NCBI GenBank assembly: GCA_910588325.1
Contig: CAJUPP010000030.1
Location: forward strand, 1-39,627
From: an uncultured Hungatella sp.
Lineage (GTDB): Bacteria; Bacillota; Clostridia; Lachnospirales; Lachnospiraceae
Direction: 5' to 3'
DNA length: 39,627 nt
This document shows, one piece after another, positions 16,788 through 25,690 of this stretch (position 1 is the stretch's first letter; every line of letters begins with the position of its first letter). A program made the translations under genes and the position numbers. Under the pieces are notes generated by a model. It was not told where the DNA came from. It made no database searches and saw nothing but the letters and a program-made list of their open reading frames with translations.

Positions 16788-17684
16788 TTAATTTCGTTTA
16801 TTGGCAACACGCCCCTTTAAAATCTCTGCCGCCTTCTCTCCCAACTCTTTAGCCTCCGTCCCTTTAAGTGTTATCCGTTCCAACCGGCTCCCGTCCTCAG
16901 TGCCAAACACTGCCGTCAATTCCAGCAGGCTGCCGCAGCGTCTGCTGTTAGCCCCCGCCGGTACATGGCATCCGCCTCCCACAGCCCTCAAAAAAGCCCT
17001 TTCCGCTTCCACGCAGACTTGACTTTCCTCATCAGCAAAGGAATCCAGCATCTCATGAAGTGCTCTGCTGTCCTCCCTGATTTCCAGGGCTAAAGCACCC
17101 TGAGCACAGGCGGAAACCATCTGTTCAGGCTCCAGATACTCTGTTATAATGTGTTCCATCTTAAGCCTTTTTAATCCGGCCGCCGCCAGTACGATTCCGT
17201 CCAGCTTCTGCTCCTCCATTTTTCTTAAGCGGGTATCCACATTTCCCCGAATACCCGCAATCCGGATATCTGGACGAATCCTTTTCAGCTGACATTCCCG
17301 TCTCATGCTCCCGGTACCTATAACCGCCCCTTCTCTCAGTTCATCAAGAGATCCTGCTTCCTTTAAAATCAGCACATCCCTAGGGTCCTCCCTTTTCCAG
17401 GACTTTGTAAAGATAAGGCCGTCAGCACATTCTGACGGCATATCCTTCATGCTGTGAACTCCCAGCTGAATCTCTCCCCTCAGCAGTTCTTCTTCAATCT
17501 CCTTGACAAAAATCCCCTTATCCCCCATTTCTCTCAAAGCTACATTCTGAACCCTGTCCCCCTTCGTGGAAATCACCACAATCTCATATGTATGTTCCGG
17601 AAAACGCTGCTTTAATGTTTCACAAACCAGTTGGGCCTGAGCCATAGCCAGTTTGGATCCTCTGGTTCCAATTCGAATCTTCAT
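16788..17684 (-). CDS. hemC: Hydroxymethylbilane synthase
   Basis: This enzyme joins four porphobilinogen molecules into hydroxymethylbilane. It has 298 residues, close to family length. Visible motifs are TRGSKLAMAQ at the start, HSMKDMPS near 77-84 with the catalytic Asp81, GTGSMRRECQL near 123-133 and IRGNVDTRL near 145. Cys239 in GGGCHVPAGA holds the dipyrromethane cofactor. GGAGG lies 5 nt before the ATG. It sits between sirC and cobA-hemD in one run. The porphobilinogen-forming genes (hemA, hemL, hemB) are not in this window. Confidence 0.97.
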   Translation of the reverse strand: MKIRIGTRGSKLAMAQAQLVCETLKQRFPEHTYEIVVISTKGDRVQNVALREMGDKGIFVKEIEEELLRGEIQLGVHSMKDMPSECADGLIFTKSWKREDPRDVLILKEAGSLDELREGAVIGTGSMRRECQLKRIRPDIRIAGIRGNVDTRLRKMEEQKLDGIVLAAAGLKRLKMEHIITEYLEPEQMVSACAQGALALEIREDSRALHEMLDSFADEESQVCVEAERAFLRAVGGGCHVPAGANSRRCGSLLELTAVFGTEDGSRLERITLKGTEAKELGEKAAEILKGRVANKRN

Positions 17685-17709
17685 TTTCCCCTCCGTTTCT
17701 GTACATGCA

Positions 17710-18363
17710 TCACATCATTGCATGTCCTGTTTTATCGGTCACAGACAGGTGCGTTTTCTTTACTTCTTCTATCAGATTTTCCACATCATTCCTGGTAAAT
17801 CCTCCGTTTAAAAGGCCCGTTTCCAAAAGCCTCTCATAGACCCTTTTTCTCTGTTCCTCTGTCTCCAATGCCCTTTTCACATATGGGCGCACTTCGCCCA
17901 GAAGCTGTGCCACATCTCCCAAATTTTGCGGAAAGCTTTCCTCTATCTGCCTTTTTAAATACTGTGCCGCCACCGGGCTTGTTCCGCCGCTGGTAACCGC
18001 CGCCGTTACCGGCCCCTGCTTCACATAGGAGGGAAAAATAAATGTACAATCCTCTTTCTGATCCACTGCATTTACAGGAATCCTTCTTTTCCTGCACTGA
18101 AGGGATATTTCATGATTCAACTCTTTGTCATCCGTAGCCGCCACCACGAGCCCTGTATTCTCTAAATCCTGAACCTGAAACTGACGCAACAGGCAGATAA
18201 TTTTCGGATTCCTTCTCAAATCTGCATGAATATCAGGCGCCACCACCGTAACGCCTGCACCAAAATCAAGAAGAACCTCTGCCTTGCGCACAGCCACCTG
18301 TCCGCCGCCCACAATCAGGCAGCCGACATGTTCTAACTCAATATACATGGGAAAATATGCCAA
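17710..18363 (-). CDS. Precorrin-2 dehydrogenase / sirohydrochlorin ferrochelatase
   Basis: A 217-residue CysG-N/SirC/Met8-type enzyme that oxidises precorrin-2 to sirohydrochlorin with NAD, and in some members also inserts iron. The NAD fold is clear: CLIVGGGQVAVRKAEVLLDFGA at about 15-36. The conserved SGGTSPVAAQYLKRQIE follows at about 125-141, and a helical C-terminal part ends the protein. AAGGAGGGG lies before the ATG. It is the first of three tetrapyrrole genes and follows the second MATE gene by 24 nt. Whether it also chelates iron cannot be told here. Confidence 0.92.
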   Translation of the reverse strand: MAYFPMYIELEHVGCLIVGGGQVAVRKAEVLLDFGAGVTVVAPDIHADLRRNPKIICLLRQFQVQDLENTGLVVAATDDKELNHEISLQCRKRRIPVNAVDQKEDCTFIFPSYVKQGPVTAAVTSGGTSPVAAQYLKRQIEESFPQNLGDVAQLLGEVRPYVKRALETEEQRKRVYERLLETGLLNGGFTRNDVENLIEEVKKTHLSVTDKTGHAMM

Positions 18364-18387
18364 CGAACCCCTCCTTTTCCAATCAGA

Positions 18388-19743
18388 TTACTCAAGCTTC
18401 CCTTCCAGTTTCCGTACCACCACGGCATAGCTGACTGCCAGAACCACATCTGCTCCCGCCCATGCCAGGATCTCTGCATAAAAAATTCCAACCTCCCCAA
18501 TAAAAAGAGGCAAAAGCAGTGCTGTCAAAGTTCTCATCACAAATTCCGCAATCCCGGACAGCATGGGAAGGAAGGTATTCCCCATTCCCTGAATTGCCGA
18601 ACGAACCACATGAAGAAAATATAAAATCGGCAGGCACACACTCATCATTACTAGGTAAAAATATGCTATCTCCATAGCCTGCTCCACCTGCATTGGATTT
18701 CCTGATATAAAACAGCCCAGAATCCATTTTCCGGTCACAATCATCACTGCGGCGATAACCACGGAAGTAGCGATTGCCACCGCCAGAGCCGCCCTCACCC
18801 CTGACCGAATCCGTTTTAATTTCCCGGCGCCCAGATTTTGCCCTGTATAGGTCACCATGGCATAGCCGTAAGAAGTTGCGGCAATCTCCAGCAGCCCGTA
18901 CAGCTTGTTGGTGGCTGTAAAACCGGCAATAAAAATCACGCCAAATCCATTGACTACCGACTGAACAATCATTCCCCCAATAGCAATAATCCCATTTTGA
19001 AATGCCATAGGAAGCCCCAGCCGAACCAGCCCCACAGCCAATCCCCGCTCCACAGAAAAATCCTCGCGGGACAAGGATACAATCTCAATCCTTCTGATTT
19101 TCCACAAACAAAACACACTGGATATCATCTGGGCAATCAAAGTAGCAACAGCCGCTCCCGCGATTCCCCAGTGAAAATAAAACACAAACAGAATATCCAG
19201 CACAATATTGGTAAGAGACGCAATAATCATGGCATGAAGGGGCGCTTTGCTGTCTCCCATAGACCTTAAGATACATGCCAGAAAATTGTAAATCATAACA
19301 ATGGGAATCCCCATAAACATGATTCGTATATAAAGAATCGTATTGGGAAGTATTTCCTTTGGCGTCTTCAGGATAAGAAGAACAGGTTCTGCCAATATCT
19401 GCCCTGCCGCCGTCAAGATCAGAGAAAATACAATTGCCAGAACCCCTGAATTCCCGATCACCCGTCTTAAAAGCTTATGGTTCTCAGCCCCGAACTCCTG
19501 GGCCATCTTTATGGCAAATCCCTGGGTCAGGCCTTGGATAATTCCAAGCATCATCCAGTTCAGCCAATCCGAAGCCCCCAACGCTGCCAGAGCCTGAACC
19601 CCCAGAAACTTTCCCACCACCATGGTATCTACCACAGTATAAAGCTGCTGGAAAATATTTCCGGCCATCAGAGGGATGGCAAAAGCCAGAATCAATGTTC
19701 CTGGCTTCCCCTGAGTCATATTTTTAATGTTAGAAGACATCAT
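18388..19743 (-). CDS. MATE family transporter (second of two)
   Basis: A 451-residue multidrug and toxin extrusion family protein with about 12 hydrophobic helices in two repeated halves. The N-terminal PGTLILAFAIPLMAGNIFQQLYTVVDTMVVGKFLG and the matching loop around AVATLIAQMISSVFCLW are family-typical. Transport by MATE proteins is driven by proton or sodium gradients, but the substrate is not readable from sequence. AAGGAG precedes the paired ATG codons at 19743 and 19740. It lies 40 nt downstream of the pyridoxal kinase gene and 24 nt upstream of sirC, so it may link both to one transcript. It differs clearly in sequence from the MATE gene at 20789-22168. Confidence 0.92.
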   Translation of the reverse strand: MMSSNIKNMTQGKPGTLILAFAIPLMAGNIFQQLYTVVDTMVVGKFLGVQALAALGASDWLNWMMLGIIQGLTQGFAIKMAQEFGAENHKLLRRVIGNSGVLAIVFSLILTAAGQILAEPVLLILKTPKEILPNTILYIRIMFMGIPIVMIYNFLACILRSMGDSKAPLHAMIIASLTNIVLDILFVFYFHWGIAGAAVATLIAQMISSVFCLWKIRRIEIVSLSREDFSVERGLAVGLVRLGLPMAFQNGIIAIGGMIVQSVVNGFGVIFIAGFTATNKLYGLLEIAATSYGYAMVTYTGQNLGAGKLKRIRSGVRAALAVAIATSVVIAAVMIVTGKWILGCFISGNPMQVEQAMEIAYFYLVMMSVCLPILYFLHVVRSAIQGMGNTFLPMLSGIAEFVMRTLTALLLPLFIGEVGIFYAEILAWAGADVVLAVSYAVVVRKLEGKLE

Positions 19744-19783
19744 GATTCTCCTTTTTCTTAAACTTAACCGGATTTTTCCCCGT

Positions 19784-20701
19784 TCATGCTTTCAGCGTAT
19801 CAAGAATTTCCTCAAAACAGACACCGTCCGTCAAAGGAATTTCCATCTCTATGGACTTTAAGATGGATTTTTTTATAAAATTGGACGCCTTTTTCACAGA
19901 TACATCAAAAGCCACCCCATTTACCGCATCTGCCGTAATAATTGCCGCAAAAATATCCCCCGTGCCGCAGCGCTGGGTCCCCACCTTCATGGTGCGCAGA
20001 AGCCTCTCACCCGCGCCAAGATCCTGCACGCCTGGCTGGTAGTTGGTCTGTATGCCCGGCTCGCCGTCTCCCTGGATGTCTATGCTGCTCTCTGAGCCGC
20101 CGGCAAAAGCTTCACAACAATAATTTGCAATATATTCCCCCTGAGGAATTCCGGTAATTACCACCTTCTTTGGTCCCATACGTCTCAGTTCCATAGCCAG
20201 CTTTCGGATCTCCTTCATCTTCCACTTTTCTTCATGATATCCGGTTCCTGTCAAAATACAGGCCTCCGTCAAATTCGGTGTGATAATATCCGCCAAAGTC
20301 ACCAGCCGTCTCATCTCCTGGCACATTTCCTCCGTATAGGTGGCATAGCTTTTTCCATTGTCCCCCATAATCGGGTCTACCACCACTATGGTCTCCTCCT
20401 GACGGAAGTCCCGGATGAATCCGGACACAATCTCAATCTGCTTTTTGGAGCCTAAAAAACCGGTCTGGATTCCGTCAAACTTTAATCCCAGCTTTTTCCA
20501 CTGTTCAATAAAGGGCTGCATCCGTTCCGTATAATCATCAAAATAATAAGTAGGAAACCCGGTGTGATTGGAAAATATGGACGTAGGCACCGGGCAGCAC
20601 TGAACCTTCAATTTTGAAATAATCGGCAGCGCCACCGTAATGGCACACCGGCCATAGCCGGAAATATCATTGATAACCGCTGCTTTTTTCTGTCTGGACA
20701 T
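19784..20701 (-). CDS. Pyridoxal/pyridoxamine kinase
   Basis: A 305-residue ribokinase-fold kinase of the PdxK/PdxY type, which phosphorylates pyridoxal, pyridoxine or pyridoxamine to feed the PLP pool. The N-terminal VINDISGYGRCAITVALPI, VVDPIMGDNGKSY near 130, NLTEACILTG, and the anion hole and catalytic base in RCGTGDIFAAII are all typical. The frame opens to 20788, but that stretch is covered by the promoter at 20759-20788. ATG 20701 has GGGAGAG upstream and gives the family length. It lies between two MATE genes, and its promoter nearly duplicates that of the upstream MATE gene. Confidence 0.93.
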   Translation of the reverse strand: MSRQKKAAVINDISGYGRCAITVALPIISKLKVQCCPVPTSIFSNHTGFPTYYFDDYTERMQPFIEQWKKLGLKFDGIQTGFLGSKKQIEIVSGFIRDFRQEETIVVVDPIMGDNGKSYATYTEEMCQEMRRLVTLADIITPNLTEACILTGTGYHEEKWKMKEIRKLAMELRRMGPKKVVITGIPQGEYIANYCCEAFAGGSESSIDIQGDGEPGIQTNYQPGVQDLGAGERLLRTMKVGTQRCGTGDIFAAIITADAVNGVAFDVSVKKASNFIKKSILKSIEMEIPLTDGVCFEEILDTLKA

Positions 20702-20758
20702 AGTTAAACTCTCCCGTATCATTTTACAAATATAAACAATCTCCCTATATCTTCCAAA

Positions 20759-20788
20759 GATTGTACCAAAACTTTTGACAGATGGCAA
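20759..20788 (-). promoter_or_regulatory. Promoter of the pyridoxal kinase gene (copy 1 of a shared block)
   Basis: On the minus strand TTGCCA (20783-20788) and TACAAT (20760-20765) are 17 nt apart. The -35 box begins directly after the stop codon of the upstream MATE gene. The spacer half AAAGTTTTG and the CTTT after the -10 are the same as in the promoter at 22211-22240, so a shared operator is likely. Confidence 0.7.
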
Positions 20789-22168
20789 CTAATGTCTTCT
20801 CTCTCCCGCCCCTCTGTCCAGAATTCCATTTAATCTGGTAAAGAGCATGGCGGCGGTCACAGATGCCGCTATGATATCGCTGACCGGCTCCGCCACAAAC
20901 ACTGCAAACACCTTGTTGGAAAATAAGAACGGTAAAATAAAAATCAATGGAATCAAAAGCACCAGCTTCCGCAAACACGCCATTAAAAGGCTGATTTTGG
21001 CTTGTCCCAAAGCCATAAATGTCTGCTGGCAGGATATCTGTACCCCTGTAGAGAAAATACCTGCCATATAAATCCGCATCGCCCAAACCGTGTAATCTAC
21101 CAAGTCCCTGTTACTGCTGAAAATCCCTGCAAATACCTGAGGTACAATCATCATAAGGGCCCACAGCAATGCTGCATAGCTGACACATGCAAGAAACTGA
21201 CAGCGAAAGGCTTGTTTTACGCGCTCCTTTTTTCCTGCGCCGAAATTATAGCTCATAATCGGCTGTCCGCCCTGGCAGATTCCCTGCAGCGGCAATGTCA
21301 CCAGCTGATTGCAGGAAGAGATAATGGTCATAGCGCCCACAGCCACATCCCCGCCGAACCGGGAAAGGCTGCTGTTAAAACTGATATTTAAAATACTTTC
21401 CGTACTGAGCATTACAAAGGTAGATATCCCCAATGCCAGACACGGCATGATAATCTCTGGAACAATCTTCATATCCGGCAGAGTAAGCTTCAGCATGGTT
21501 TTGGAACCGCAGAGGAACAGCATCACCCACACCGCACTGACTGCCTGACTGATAACCGTAGCCACAGCCGCTCCCTGAACCCCCATATGAAGCCCAAAGA
21601 TAAGAATCGGGTCCAGAATAATATTGCACACCGCGCCTACTACTGTGGTTATCATGCTGAATTTGGCAAATCCCTGTGTCGTAATAAAGGGATTCAGCCC
21701 CATGACAATCATCACAAAAACCGTTCCCAAAATATAGATACGGGCATAGGACAGAGCATAAGGCAGCGTCACATCACTGGCTCCGAAAAGCCTTAAAAGC
21801 TGCGGCGCAAAGGTATAAAAGGCTACTGTCAATACTGCCGCAAAAATCATAAGCACCAAGAAGCAGTTGCCCAGAATCTTCTGCGCCTGTTCCTGCTCAT
21901 TCTTCCCCATGGCAATGGCCGCCCTGGGCGCACCTCCGGAACCGGCCAGCATGGCAAATGCATTAATCATCATCAGAATCGGCAGAAACAGCCCTACCCC
22001 TGTCAGTGCAGAAGCTCCTGCCTCCGGAATATGTCCTATATAAATCCGGTCCACGATGTTGTACAGCATGTTAATCAGCTGCGCCACCACCGCCGGAATT
22101 GCCAGGTTCATCATCAATTTCGGGATGCTTCCGCTCCCCATATCCTGTTTAACTCTCTGTTTTGCCAT
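20789..22168 (-). CDS. MATE family transporter, co-regulated with pyridoxal kinase
   Basis: A 459-residue MATE transporter with about 12 membrane helices. The N-terminal IPKLMMNLAIPAVVAQLINMLYNIVDRIYIGHI and the conserved MAMGKNEQEQAQKILGN loop are clear. The central CQGGQPIMSYNFGAGKKERVKQAF is a hallmark of the clostridial subgroup. The open frame reaches 22240, but ATG 22168 has GGAGGAGGG upstream, and the longer part overlaps a promoter. The family exports drugs or metabolites; its substrate here is unknown. Its promoter is almost identical in key positions to that of the next gene, pyridoxal kinase, which suggests a vitamin B6-related role. That is inference. Confidence 0.92.
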   Translation of the reverse strand: MAKQRVKQDMGSGSIPKLMMNLAIPAVVAQLINMLYNIVDRIYIGHIPEAGASALTGVGLFLPILMMINAFAMLAGSGGAPRAAIAMGKNEQEQAQKILGNCFLVLMIFAAVLTVAFYTFAPQLLRLFGASDVTLPYALSYARIYILGTVFVMIVMGLNPFITTQGFAKFSMITTVVGAVCNIILDPILIFGLHMGVQGAAVATVISQAVSAVWVMLFLCGSKTMLKLTLPDMKIVPEIIMPCLALGISTFVMLSTESILNISFNSSLSRFGGDVAVGAMTIISSCNQLVTLPLQGICQGGQPIMSYNFGAGKKERVKQAFRCQFLACVSYAALLWALMMIVPQVFAGIFSSNRDLVDYTVWAMRIYMAGIFSTGVQISCQQTFMALGQAKISLLMACLRKLVLLIPLIFILPFLFSNKVFAVFVAEPVSDIIAASVTAAMLFTRLNGILDRGAGERRH

Positions 22169-22210
22169 AATTGCCCTCCTCCAATTAAATCCCCCATTAT
22201 TTTCTTTAAA

Positions 22211-22240
22211 GATTGTATCAAAACTTTCCAGTAATGGCAA
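22211..22240 (-). promoter_or_regulatory. Promoter of the first MATE gene (copy 2 of the shared block)
   Basis: On the minus strand TTGCCA (22235-22240) and TACAAT (22212-22217) are 17 nt apart, as in copy 1. The sequence AAAGTTTTG before the -10 and CTTT after it match copy 1 base for base. Only one base, directly before TACAAT, differs within the 20-bp core (22208-22227). Confidence 0.7.
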
Positions 22241-22291
22241 TTACTAAAAAATACTTTAGAACACTATACCAGCCGCCTTTGAAAATCTTAA

Positions 22292-22320
22292 TTGCACTGC
22301 AGAGTGCTTTGTATTATACT
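22292..22320 (+). promoter_or_regulatory. Probable plsC promoter with an overlapping palindrome
   Basis: TTGCAC (22292-22297) and TATACT (22315-22320) are 17 nt apart on the plus strand; the -35 is weak. The palindrome GCACTGCAGAGTGC (22294-22307) overlaps the -35 and spacer and could be a repressor site. Confidence 0.45.
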
Positions 22321-22375
22321 ATATCCAGTAAAATACCTGAATCACAGGATTCAATCACCGGAGGATACGTTTGTC

Positions 22376-23089
22376 ATGAAAAGAATACGCTACATGATTC
22401 TTCGCAATTTATTTTTGGTTCCTATTATGTGGATCAGACTGTTCTACCACGCCGCCCATGTGGACAACTATACAGAAGAACAACACTTTAAAATGCTCAG
22501 ATTCATCGTCAAACGTGCCAACAAAGGCGGAAATGTCACCATAGAAACCTATGGCCGGGAGAATATCCCTGAGAAAAACGGCTTTATCTTTTTCCCCAAC
22601 CATCAGGGACTCTATGACGTGCTGGCTATCCTGGAGGCATGCCCAAAGCCATTCTCTGTGGTCGCCAAGAAAGAAGTGGAAAACCATTATTTTCTGAAAA
22701 GGGTGTTTTCATGTATGAAAGCCCACATGATAGACAGAAATGATATTCGCCAGGGCCTGCAGGTAATCACAGAGGTTGCGAAAGAAGTGGCGGAGGGCAG
22801 AAACTATATCATTTTCGCAGAGGGCACCCGCTCTAAGAACGGCAATGAAGTACAGGATTTTAAAGGAGGAAGCTTCAAGGCGGCAACTAAGGCCAAATGT
22901 CCCATTGTTCCCGTAGCCCTGATTGACTCTTTTCAGCCCTTTGACTCCAATACTGTCACCACTCCGGTAACCGTGCAGGTACATTTCTTAAAGCCTTTAT
23001 CTTACGAGGAATATAAGGATATGAAAACCACGGAGATTGCTGCTGTGGTGAAAAAACGGATACAGGAGGTAATCCGGCAGTATTCGTAG
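22376..23089 (+). CDS. 1-acyl-glycerol-3-phosphate acyltransferase (PlsC-like)
   Basis: A 237-residue PlsC-family enzyme that acylates lysophosphatidate to phosphatidate in membrane lipid synthesis. The catalytic NHQGLYD (the HX4D motif) is in FFPNHQGLYDVLA, the glycerol-phosphate binding FAEGTRSKNG follows, and KCPIVPVALIDSF is the typical later motif. The N-terminal hydrophobic stretch LRNLFLVPIMWIRLFY anchors it to the membrane. The start at ATG 22376 has GGAGG 11 nt upstream; the upstream extension to 22292 overlaps the promoter. The gene stands alone, with a terminator at 23134-23167. Confidence 0.92.
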   Translation: MKRIRYMILRNLFLVPIMWIRLFYHAAHVDNYTEEQHFKMLRFIVKRANKGGNVTIETYGRENIPEKNGFIFFPNHQGLYDVLAILEACPKPFSVVAKKEVENHYFLKRVFSCMKAHMIDRNDIRQGLQVITEVAKEVAEGRNYIIFAEGTRSKNGNEVQDFKGGSFKAATKAKCPIVPVALIDSFQPFDSNTVTTPVTVQVHFLKPLSYEEYKDMKTTEIAAVVKKRIQEVIRQYS

Positions 23090-23133
23090 TTCATTGGGCG
23101 TAATGAAGGATAGCCGCAATCAGCATAGAAGCA

Positions 23134-23172
23134 GAAATCAGAAGCATCCTTTCCTGCTTCTGATTTCGCTTT
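23134..23172 (+). terminator. Rho-independent terminator of plsC
   Basis: The perfect 13-bp stem GAAATCAGAAGCA (23134-23146) and TGCTTCTGATTTC (23155-23167) has an 8-nt loop. A T run, GCTTTTTAT, follows on the plus strand. Confidence 0.88.
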
Positions 23173-23188
23173 TTATATACAATCTTTT

Positions 23189-25447
23189 TTATTCCTCCAA
23201 TTTCCAAACATCCCTGTTATACTCTTCAATCGTCCTGTCAGAAGAGAAGAACCCTGCCTTGCTGATATTTACCAGCATCTTTCTCATCCAGGCATCCCTG
23301 TCCTCAAAATCTTTATAAGCCTGCTCCTTCACCTTCGCATAATCTTCATAATCCAGAAGAGTCATAAACCAATCCTTATTCAAAAGCTCCTTATACAGCC
23401 TTTCCAGGTTCTCCTTCTGTCCAATCTTCAAAAGCTCCGGCCCGACGATAAAGTCCACTGCGTCCTTAATATCCTTGTTCTTCTCATAGTAATCCCTGGA
23501 ACGGTAATCCGCCTTCTTGTAATGTTCGATAACCGTATCGCTTTGCTCTCCGAAAATATAAATATTGTCTTTTCCCACCAACTGGGCAATCTCCACATTG
23601 GCTCCGTCCATGGTTCCCAGGGTCACGGCGCCGTTTAACATAAACTTCATGTTTCCTGTTCCGCTTGCCTCCTTGGATGCCAGGGAGATCTGTTCGGAAA
23701 TGTCGCAGGCAGGAATCAGCTTCTCAGCCAGGGTCACATTGTAGTTCTCCACCATCACTACCTTCAGATAGGGGCTTACATCCTTATCACTGTTCACCAG
23801 CTTTTCCAGGCAGAGAATCAGATGAATGATGTCCTTGGCAATTACATAAGCCGGCGCTGCCTTTGCACCGAATACAATGGTAATCGGTCTGCCTGGCCGC
23901 TTGCCTCTCTTGATTTCCAGATATTTATGAATCACATACAGTGCATTCATCTGCTGTCTCTTGTACTCATGGAGACGCTTAATCTGGATATCCAGAATCG
24001 AATGGTCGTCAATCTCAATCCCCTGAGTCCGAAGCAGGTATTCTTTCAAATCTTTCTTGCACTGATGCTTTATTGCCTGCACTTCATGCAGTGCTGCCTT
24101 GTCATCCAAAAACTTCTCTAACTGTTCCAGCTCCCCTGCATCCTTCTTATAATCATTCCCGATTCTGGAAGTAATCCAATCCGCCAGCCGATGGTTGCAG
24201 TGCAGAAGCCAGCGGCGGAAGGTGATTCCGTTGGTCTTGTTGTTAAATTTTTCTGGATAAATCTGATAGAATTTATTCAGCTCATCCTTCTTCAAAATCT
24301 CCGTGTGAAGATATGCTACGCCATTGACGCTGAATCCATAATGAATATCAATATGTGCCATGTGTACATTATCATTTTTATCGATAATCGCCACAGACGG
24401 ATCGTCAAATTTTCTTCTTACCTTGTCGTCCAGAATTTCAATAATCGGCACCAGCTGCGGAACTACCTTCTTTAAATAATGAATCGGCCATTTCTCCAAA
24501 GCCTCTGCCAGAATCGTATGATTGGTGTAAGCGCAGGTTCTGGATACAATTTCAATCGCCTCATCCATATCGATTCCCCGCTGCACCAACAGACGGATCA
24601 GCTCCGGAATCACCATGGTGGGATGGGTGTCGTTAATCTGAATCACCGCATAATCCGGCAAGTCATGAAGGTTGCAGCCCTTTGCCACACACTCGTCCAG
24701 AATATACTGGGCACCGTTGCTGACCATAAAATATTGCTGGAAAATACGAAGCAGACGCCCGTTTTCATCACTGTCATCCGGGTATAAAAACAACGTCAGA
24801 TTTTTGGCAATGTCTTCCTTGTCAAAAGAAATCCCGTCTTTCACAATGCTCTCATCCACAGTGTCAATATCAAACAGATGAAGCTGATTGGTGCGGCTGC
24901 GGTATCCGGTAACGGCAATATCATACAGACGAGAATGAACCGTCATGCTGCCGAATTTCACCTCATAGGACACATCCCTTGGTGTCAGCCAGCTTACTTC
25001 CTCAATCCAGGGATTTTTCATCTCTTTCTGGAGACAGTTCTCAAACTCCTGCTTAAACAGGCCCAGATGATAATTCAGGCCGATACCGTCGCCATTTAAT
25101 CCCAATGTGGCGATGGAGTCCAAAAAGCAGGCCGCCAGACGTCCAAGCCCGCCGTTTCCCAGAGACGGTTCCGGTTCTATCTCCTCAATCTGGCTTAAGC
25201 TCTTACCGTTCTTCTCCAGCTCCTCCTTCACCTGGTCATAAAGTCCCAGATTAATCAGATTGTTGGATAAAAGCTTTCCAATCAGAAATTCCGCTGAGAT
25301 ATAATACAGCTTCTTCTTTCCTTTCTGGCTTATCTTCTCCCTTGCCATCTCCTGAGTCATGCCTAAAAGCGCATAATACAATTCTTCATTGGCGCAGGCA
25401 TCAATCGTTTTATTCTTATGATTTTTTAGATACTCACTAAGTAACAT
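23189..25447 (-). CDS. glgP: Glycogen phosphorylase
   Basis: A 752-residue GT35 alpha-glucan phosphorylase that releases glucose 1-phosphate from glycogen, feeding the mutase at 2397-4205. The N-terminal EPSLGNGGLGRLAACFLDS and GDGIGLNYHLGLFKQ bind substrate. QINDTHPTMVIPELIRLL and the C-terminal PLP site EASGTGNMKFMLNG, with the Schiff-base lysine at about residue 600, are all intact. It is somewhat shorter than the 800-840 residues of E. coli or muscle enzymes, as is common in Clostridia, mostly at the N-terminus. AAGGAGGAG lies before the ATG. It is monocistronic and divergent from the AraC-type gene. Confidence 0.96.
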   Translation of the reverse strand: MLLSEYLKNHKNKTIDACANEELYYALLGMTQEMAREKISQKGKKKLYYISAEFLIGKLLSNNLINLGLYDQVKEELEKNGKSLSQIEEIEPEPSLGNGGLGRLAACFLDSIATLGLNGDGIGLNYHLGLFKQEFENCLQKEMKNPWIEEVSWLTPRDVSYEVKFGSMTVHSRLYDIAVTGYRSRTNQLHLFDIDTVDESIVKDGISFDKEDIAKNLTLFLYPDDSDENGRLLRIFQQYFMVSNGAQYILDECVAKGCNLHDLPDYAVIQINDTHPTMVIPELIRLLVQRGIDMDEAIEIVSRTCAYTNHTILAEALEKWPIHYLKKVVPQLVPIIEILDDKVRRKFDDPSVAIIDKNDNVHMAHIDIHYGFSVNGVAYLHTEILKKDELNKFYQIYPEKFNNKTNGITFRRWLLHCNHRLADWITSRIGNDYKKDAGELEQLEKFLDDKAALHEVQAIKHQCKKDLKEYLLRTQGIEIDDHSILDIQIKRLHEYKRQQMNALYVIHKYLEIKRGKRPGRPITIVFGAKAAPAYVIAKDIIHLILCLEKLVNSDKDVSPYLKVVMVENYNVTLAEKLIPACDISEQISLASKEASGTGNMKFMLNGAVTLGTMDGANVEIAQLVGKDNIYIFGEQSDTVIEHYKKADYRSRDYYEKNKDIKDAVDFIVGPELLKIGQKENLERLYKELLNKDWFMTLLDYEDYAKVKEQAYKDFEDRDAWMRKMLVNISKAGFFSSDRTIEEYNRDVWKLEE

Positions 25448-25595
25448 ATCAGGCTCCTCCTTTTAACTTTCGGTTCAGTGTCTCTGCTTGTTATTCTGTC
25501 ACATTATTGTTAATGTATTTATGTCTTTCTCAAAATGTCTCTGCAAAGTAATTAATTTTTTCTCACTTATTATATCCTTTTTTCTCTCCCTTTTC

Positions 25596-25625
25596 TTGCC
25601 ATATTATAGCAACTTATGGTACAAT
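25596..25625 (+). promoter_or_regulatory. Promoter of the AraC-type regulator gene
   Basis: TTGCCA (25596-25601) and TACAAT (25620-25625) are 18 nt apart, about 65 nt before the start codon. The rest of 25448-25690 is AT-rich leader for the two divergent genes; I see no other clear element there. Confidence 0.55.
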
Positions 25626-25690
25626 CCTATCATTATCAGAAGATAATGACCTGAAACATGCGAGAAAATGCTTTTGACTGAGGAGTTTTT

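Noticed and set aside
20702..20788. Longer start of the pyridoxal kinase gene
   Set aside because: The stretch contains the promoter, and family length fits ATG 20701.
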